Part shown: in pieces, positions 37,562 to 39,993 of the stretch | How the letters are laid out: every line of letters starts with the position of its first letter | Numbering within the stretch: the first letter of the stretch is position 1 | Source of the DNA: Planctomycetota bacterium | Lineage (GTDB): Bacteria > Planctomycetota > Planctomycetia > Planctomycetales > Planctomycetaceae | Assembly (NCBI GenBank): GCA_021781115.1 | Contig: JAJXXL010000253.1 | Span: 1 to 39,993, forward strand | Length of the DNA: 39,993 nucleotides | Reading direction: 5' to 3' | Notes under the pieces: generated by a model | Told to the model about the DNA's origin: nothing | What the model saw: only the letters and a program-made list of their open reading frames with translations | Databases searched by the model: none | Program-made: the position numbers and the translations under genes

Positions 37562-37580
37562 GCAAACTCCGCCCCTGCAT

Positions 37581-38399
37581 TCAGCGCTGCGATTGCCCCA
37601 GCGCCACGCGCAGCGCGGTCATGCCGATTTCTCCTACCTGATGCGGCGGCGATTGCCAGAACATGGGGTTGGGCAGTTCCAGCGAAATACAGCCTTCGTA
37701 GCCAATGTCACGCAGCCTTTGAAAGATCGGCTGCAAGTGAAAATCGCCGTCGCCGGGAAAGATGCGGTCAGAATCGGAGGCGAGCTCGCGCGGGCGGTCT
37801 GCCACGTCGGAAACCTGCACATGAAACAGGTTGTCGCGGGTCAGGTACCCCAGATCGGCGAGCTTGCTGGGGCCAACCGAAAAATGGAACACGTCGAGGC
37901 ACAGCCCCACGCCGGGGTCGGCGACCGACTGCACAAACGAGGCGGCCGTTTCGAGGTTGTTCAAAAACGTGTCTTTCGCGTTGAATTCGAGCGCCACTTT
38001 CACGCCCCGCCCTACCGCCGCTTGCCCCGCCTGTTTCAACGACACCTGCGCCCGGGCAATGTCGGCGTCGTGAAACGGGCCGTGAAAATCGGCAGTGACG
38101 ATGATCAGGGGCACATGCAGTTGCGCACACAGGTCGAGCCGCTGTTCGAACTGGTCCCACGCGGCCCGGCGGGCTTCGCCCTGCGATGTCAACAGGCCGC
38201 CCTGAAACGCGGCCGCCGCGAATTTGATCTCGCGTCGGGCCGCGACATCGAGCACATCGTTGATCGCGTGCGTTTTGAGATACTCTTCCAGTTTTGTGAG
38301 CCACAGTTCGACACACCGGGCCGCCCCATCGGCATATCCATTGAGATCGTCTTCCAGGGAATGACCGAGTGAGCAAACCTGACTGACGGCGGGAACCAT
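37581..38399 (-). CDS. Sugar phosphate isomerase/epimerase-type TIM-barrel protein
   Basis: This 272-residue protein has the xylose-isomerase-like TIM barrel. The four metal-binding positions typical of the fold are visible in order: E in VALEFNAKD, D in LCLDVFHFSVGPSKL, H in NLFHVQVSDVADRP and E in GCISLELPNPMFW. The substrate is not known; sugars or inositols are common for this family. There is no signal peptide, so it is cytoplasmic. The ATG at 38399 has no obvious ribosome binding site. The gene lies 85 bp downstream of the GYF-domain gene on the same strand and could share its transcript. Confidence 0.85.
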   Translation of the reverse strand: MVPAVSQVCSLGHSLEDDLNGYADGAARCVELWLTKLEEYLKTHAINDVLDVAARREIKFAAAAFQGGLLTSQGEARRAAWDQFEQRLDLCAQLHVPLIIVTADFHGPFHDADIARAQVSLKQAGQAAVGRGVKVALEFNAKDTFLNNLETAASFVQSVADPGVGLCLDVFHFSVGPSKLADLGYLTRDNLFHVQVSDVADRPRELASDSDRIFPGDGDFHLQPIFQRLRDIGYEGCISLELPNPMFWQSPPHQVGEIGMTALRVALGQSQR

Positions 38400-38484
38400 C
38401 GCAACAGCGCCACTTTCGAATCAAGACGTTGGTTTCTTATGGCAATCACCGGCGCAGGCGGCGGCGATTTGCACCGCGGAGCAA

Positions 38485-39993
38485 CTATTTCAGGTTTAGC
38501 AGCGTGCGGGCCTTGTTAAGATGCTCCTCAAACAGTTTTTCCGCTTCGGTACCACCCGTCTTGGAATCGGCGAGCATCTTTGGCAGGAAGTCGCGGCTGG
38601 CCCACAACAGGTGCTGCTTGCCCTGCCGTTCAGAATTGGCTTCAATCTTGAGCCGGTCGACGATCGGCTTGGCCTGATTCGTGCAGCGATCAGTGAATGC
38701 CGTCCATTCCGCTTCGCTGGCGCTCTTGGCCCGCAGCTTCTGGCACTCGGCCAACATGCTGACCAATGTATTGTACGCTTCGGCATCCTTGGCGCTCGAG
38801 AAGCCGGCAGAGGGAAAAAAGTACCAACCCAGCACCAGCCCTCCCACCACGGCCAACGCCCCTGCCACCACCGGCAGATTGACGTTTGGCATGCTGAACC
38901 CGCCCCCGCCCGATTTGCCGCGCGGTACAGCCGGCTTGCGCGGCATCGCGGGCGCTGCGCCACGCGCGGCCCCCCAACCACCGCCCGCTGCGCCGCCGCC
39001 AAACGACGACGTTGAAGGACGGCTGTCATAATCCGTCGTCGTCGGCATTTCCGATGCGGCGGCGCGCGCGGCGACCTGTGGCGTTTCGGGCTTTGCCACA
39101 GGAGACGTCTGGGTGGGTTCGTCGGGCGGAGTTGGCACGACCGGTTGTGCCTCGACTGCCGGAACAGGCGGAAACAAGCCTTCGATCGTACCCGCCTGAT
39201 ACCACTCGCCCGTCTGCTCGAGCTTGACGTAATCGTTTCGAGTGACGCGGTTTTCCTGGGTCCATTTCGCGAGCGTCACCGCATCGATCGGTCCGTATTC
39301 CTGCGCCCCGATCCAGCAGTACCAGCGCTCCGCCGCGGGGTTGTCCGACACAACCCGCGTGGCCGCAGCCTGCTCCAGGGCCGATGCCGACTCAGCCGCC
39401 GGCACTGCACTGGCCGGCGCCTGCGACGCTTCTTTTTTCGTGCCGTGCGGAAACAGGCCATGATTCGAACCGGCGGGGCCCCATGAGCCCGCCGGGCCGC
39501 GCTTGATCAGATCATTGGCCTGCAATTCGTCGTTCGAAACCATCCGTTGCAGCTCTTTGAAACTGACCGGTCCCATTTCATGTCCGAGAACCTGCCAATA
39601 CCATTGATTCTGAACGTCCCCGCGCAGCGTACCGGTTCGGGGCTTCCCCACCGCGGGTTGTTCGTCGAATTCTTTGCCGAGCGAAACTTTCAGGCCCGAC
39701 AGGCCGGCGGTCATCCGATGAAACTCCTGCGACAAGACGCCTGAATCGCCGGCGGCGACCCGCCCCGGCGGCGGCAGAGACGCCTCAGACACAATCTTGA
39801 TGCCCGAGAGACTCGCCAGCGAATCGAGTTGATCGCTCAAAACGCCCGAATCGCCCGCCCCAGGGCGACGCGGCGGCGCCTGGCGACTGTTGCCCGAGGT
39901 TCCCGGCAGCGCAGACGCCCGCCCGGGCATCGTCGGTATCTCATCCGACAGCACCGATGCCGAGTTGTCGTCGATCAACGATTTTTGCCGCGG
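38485..39993 (-). CDS. GYF-domain (DUF4339) membrane protein, 5' end outside window
   Basis: At least 497 residues are present, and the frame is open to the window edge; the first possible start inside is a TTG at 39978, so the true start may lie beyond. Near the N-terminus are two copies of a short repeat (GDSGVLSDQLDSLASLSG and GDSGVLSQEFHRMTAGLSG) and a partial third (SASVLSDEI). Two GYF_2/DUF4339 domains follow, WYWQVLGHEMGPVSFKELQR and WYCWIGAQEYGPIDAVTLAK, a fold that binds proline-rich peptides. A Pro/Gly-rich linker and one membrane helix (LPVVAGALAVVGGLVLGWYF) come next, then a helical C-terminal domain of about 100 residues. By this order the GYF domains are probably cytoplasmic and the C-terminus extracytoplasmic. 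Partners are unknown. Confidence 0.85.
   Translation of the reverse strand, partial: PRQKSLIDDNSASVLSDEIPTMPGRASALPGTSGNSRQAPPRRPGAGDSGVLSDQLDSLASLSGIKIVSEASLPPPGRVAAGDSGVLSQEFHRMTAGLSGLKVSLGKEFDEQPAVGKPRTGTLRGDVQNQWYWQVLGHEMGPVSFKELQRMVSNDELQANDLIKRGPAGSWGPAGSNHGLFPHGTKKEASQAPASAVPAAESASALEQAAATRVVSDNPAAERWYCWIGAQEYGPIDAVTLAKWTQENRVTRNDYVKLEQTGEWYQAGTIEGLFPPVPAVEAQPVVPTPPDEPTQTSPVAKPETPQVAARAAASEMPTTTDYDSRPSTSSFGGGAAGGGWGAARGAAPAMPRKPAVPRGKSGGGGFSMPNVNLPVVAGALAVVGGLVLGWYFFPSAGFSSAKDAEAYNTLVSMLAECQKLRAKSASEAEWTAFTDRCTNQAKPIVDRLKIEANSERQGKQHLLWASRDFLPKMLADSKTGGTEAEKLFEEHLNKARTLLNLK

Overview
The window looks like chromosomal DNA of a GC-rich planctomycete. The evidence is a giant surface protein with a LEPR-XLL-type N-terminal motif (EQLEDRSLLS), tandem BatA/VWA membrane proteins, envelope proteins with a squalene-cyclase/prenyltransferase fold, a GYF-domain membrane protein, triple zinc-ribbon proteins, few strong Shine-Dalgarno sites and long intergenic gaps. 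I see no rRNA, tRNA, CRISPR, insertion sequence or phage genes.

Layout. 1-7.7 kb: two VWA/BatA-type membrane proteins on the minus strand, divergent from a membrane-anchored prenyltransferase-fold protein and a UPF0173-type metallo-hydrolase. 7.7-11.8 kb: a long leader and a 1191-aa secreted repeat protein. 11.8-16 kb: a small MpsC/DUF2294 protein and an orphan TolC-like lipoprotein, separated by large non-coding gaps. 16.3-18.2 kb, minus strand: a 415-aa predicted lipoprotein followed by a Cys-rich small secreted protein whose frame is broken by one in-frame TAG. 19-26 kb: an operon of a giant TPR protein, ExbB, ExbD and a second membrane-anchored prenyltransferase-fold protein, closed by an intrinsic terminator. 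26.5-38.4 kb: mostly housekeeping genes (glmS, ispH, beta-carbonic anhydrase, nadB, a GT9 glycosyltransferase, purC, aroC, a TIM-barrel isomerase) plus a small lipoprotein and a zinc-ribbon protein. 38.5 kb to the end: a GYF-domain membrane protein that runs off the window.

The most interesting system is the ExbB/ExbD operon. Its fourth product takes the place of TonB or TolA. It has a transmembrane helix with the S-x3-H spacing known from TonB, a long Ala/Pro/Arg-rich linker, and a periplasmic domain with QW motifs but no DxDD terpene-cyclase motif. The paralogue at 5.3 kb has the same layout and also keeps the leucine of the TonB S-H-L-S pattern. I infer a proton-motive-force-driven envelope machine with a cyclase-fold end domain. 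The adjacent TPR protein could be its periplasmic partner.
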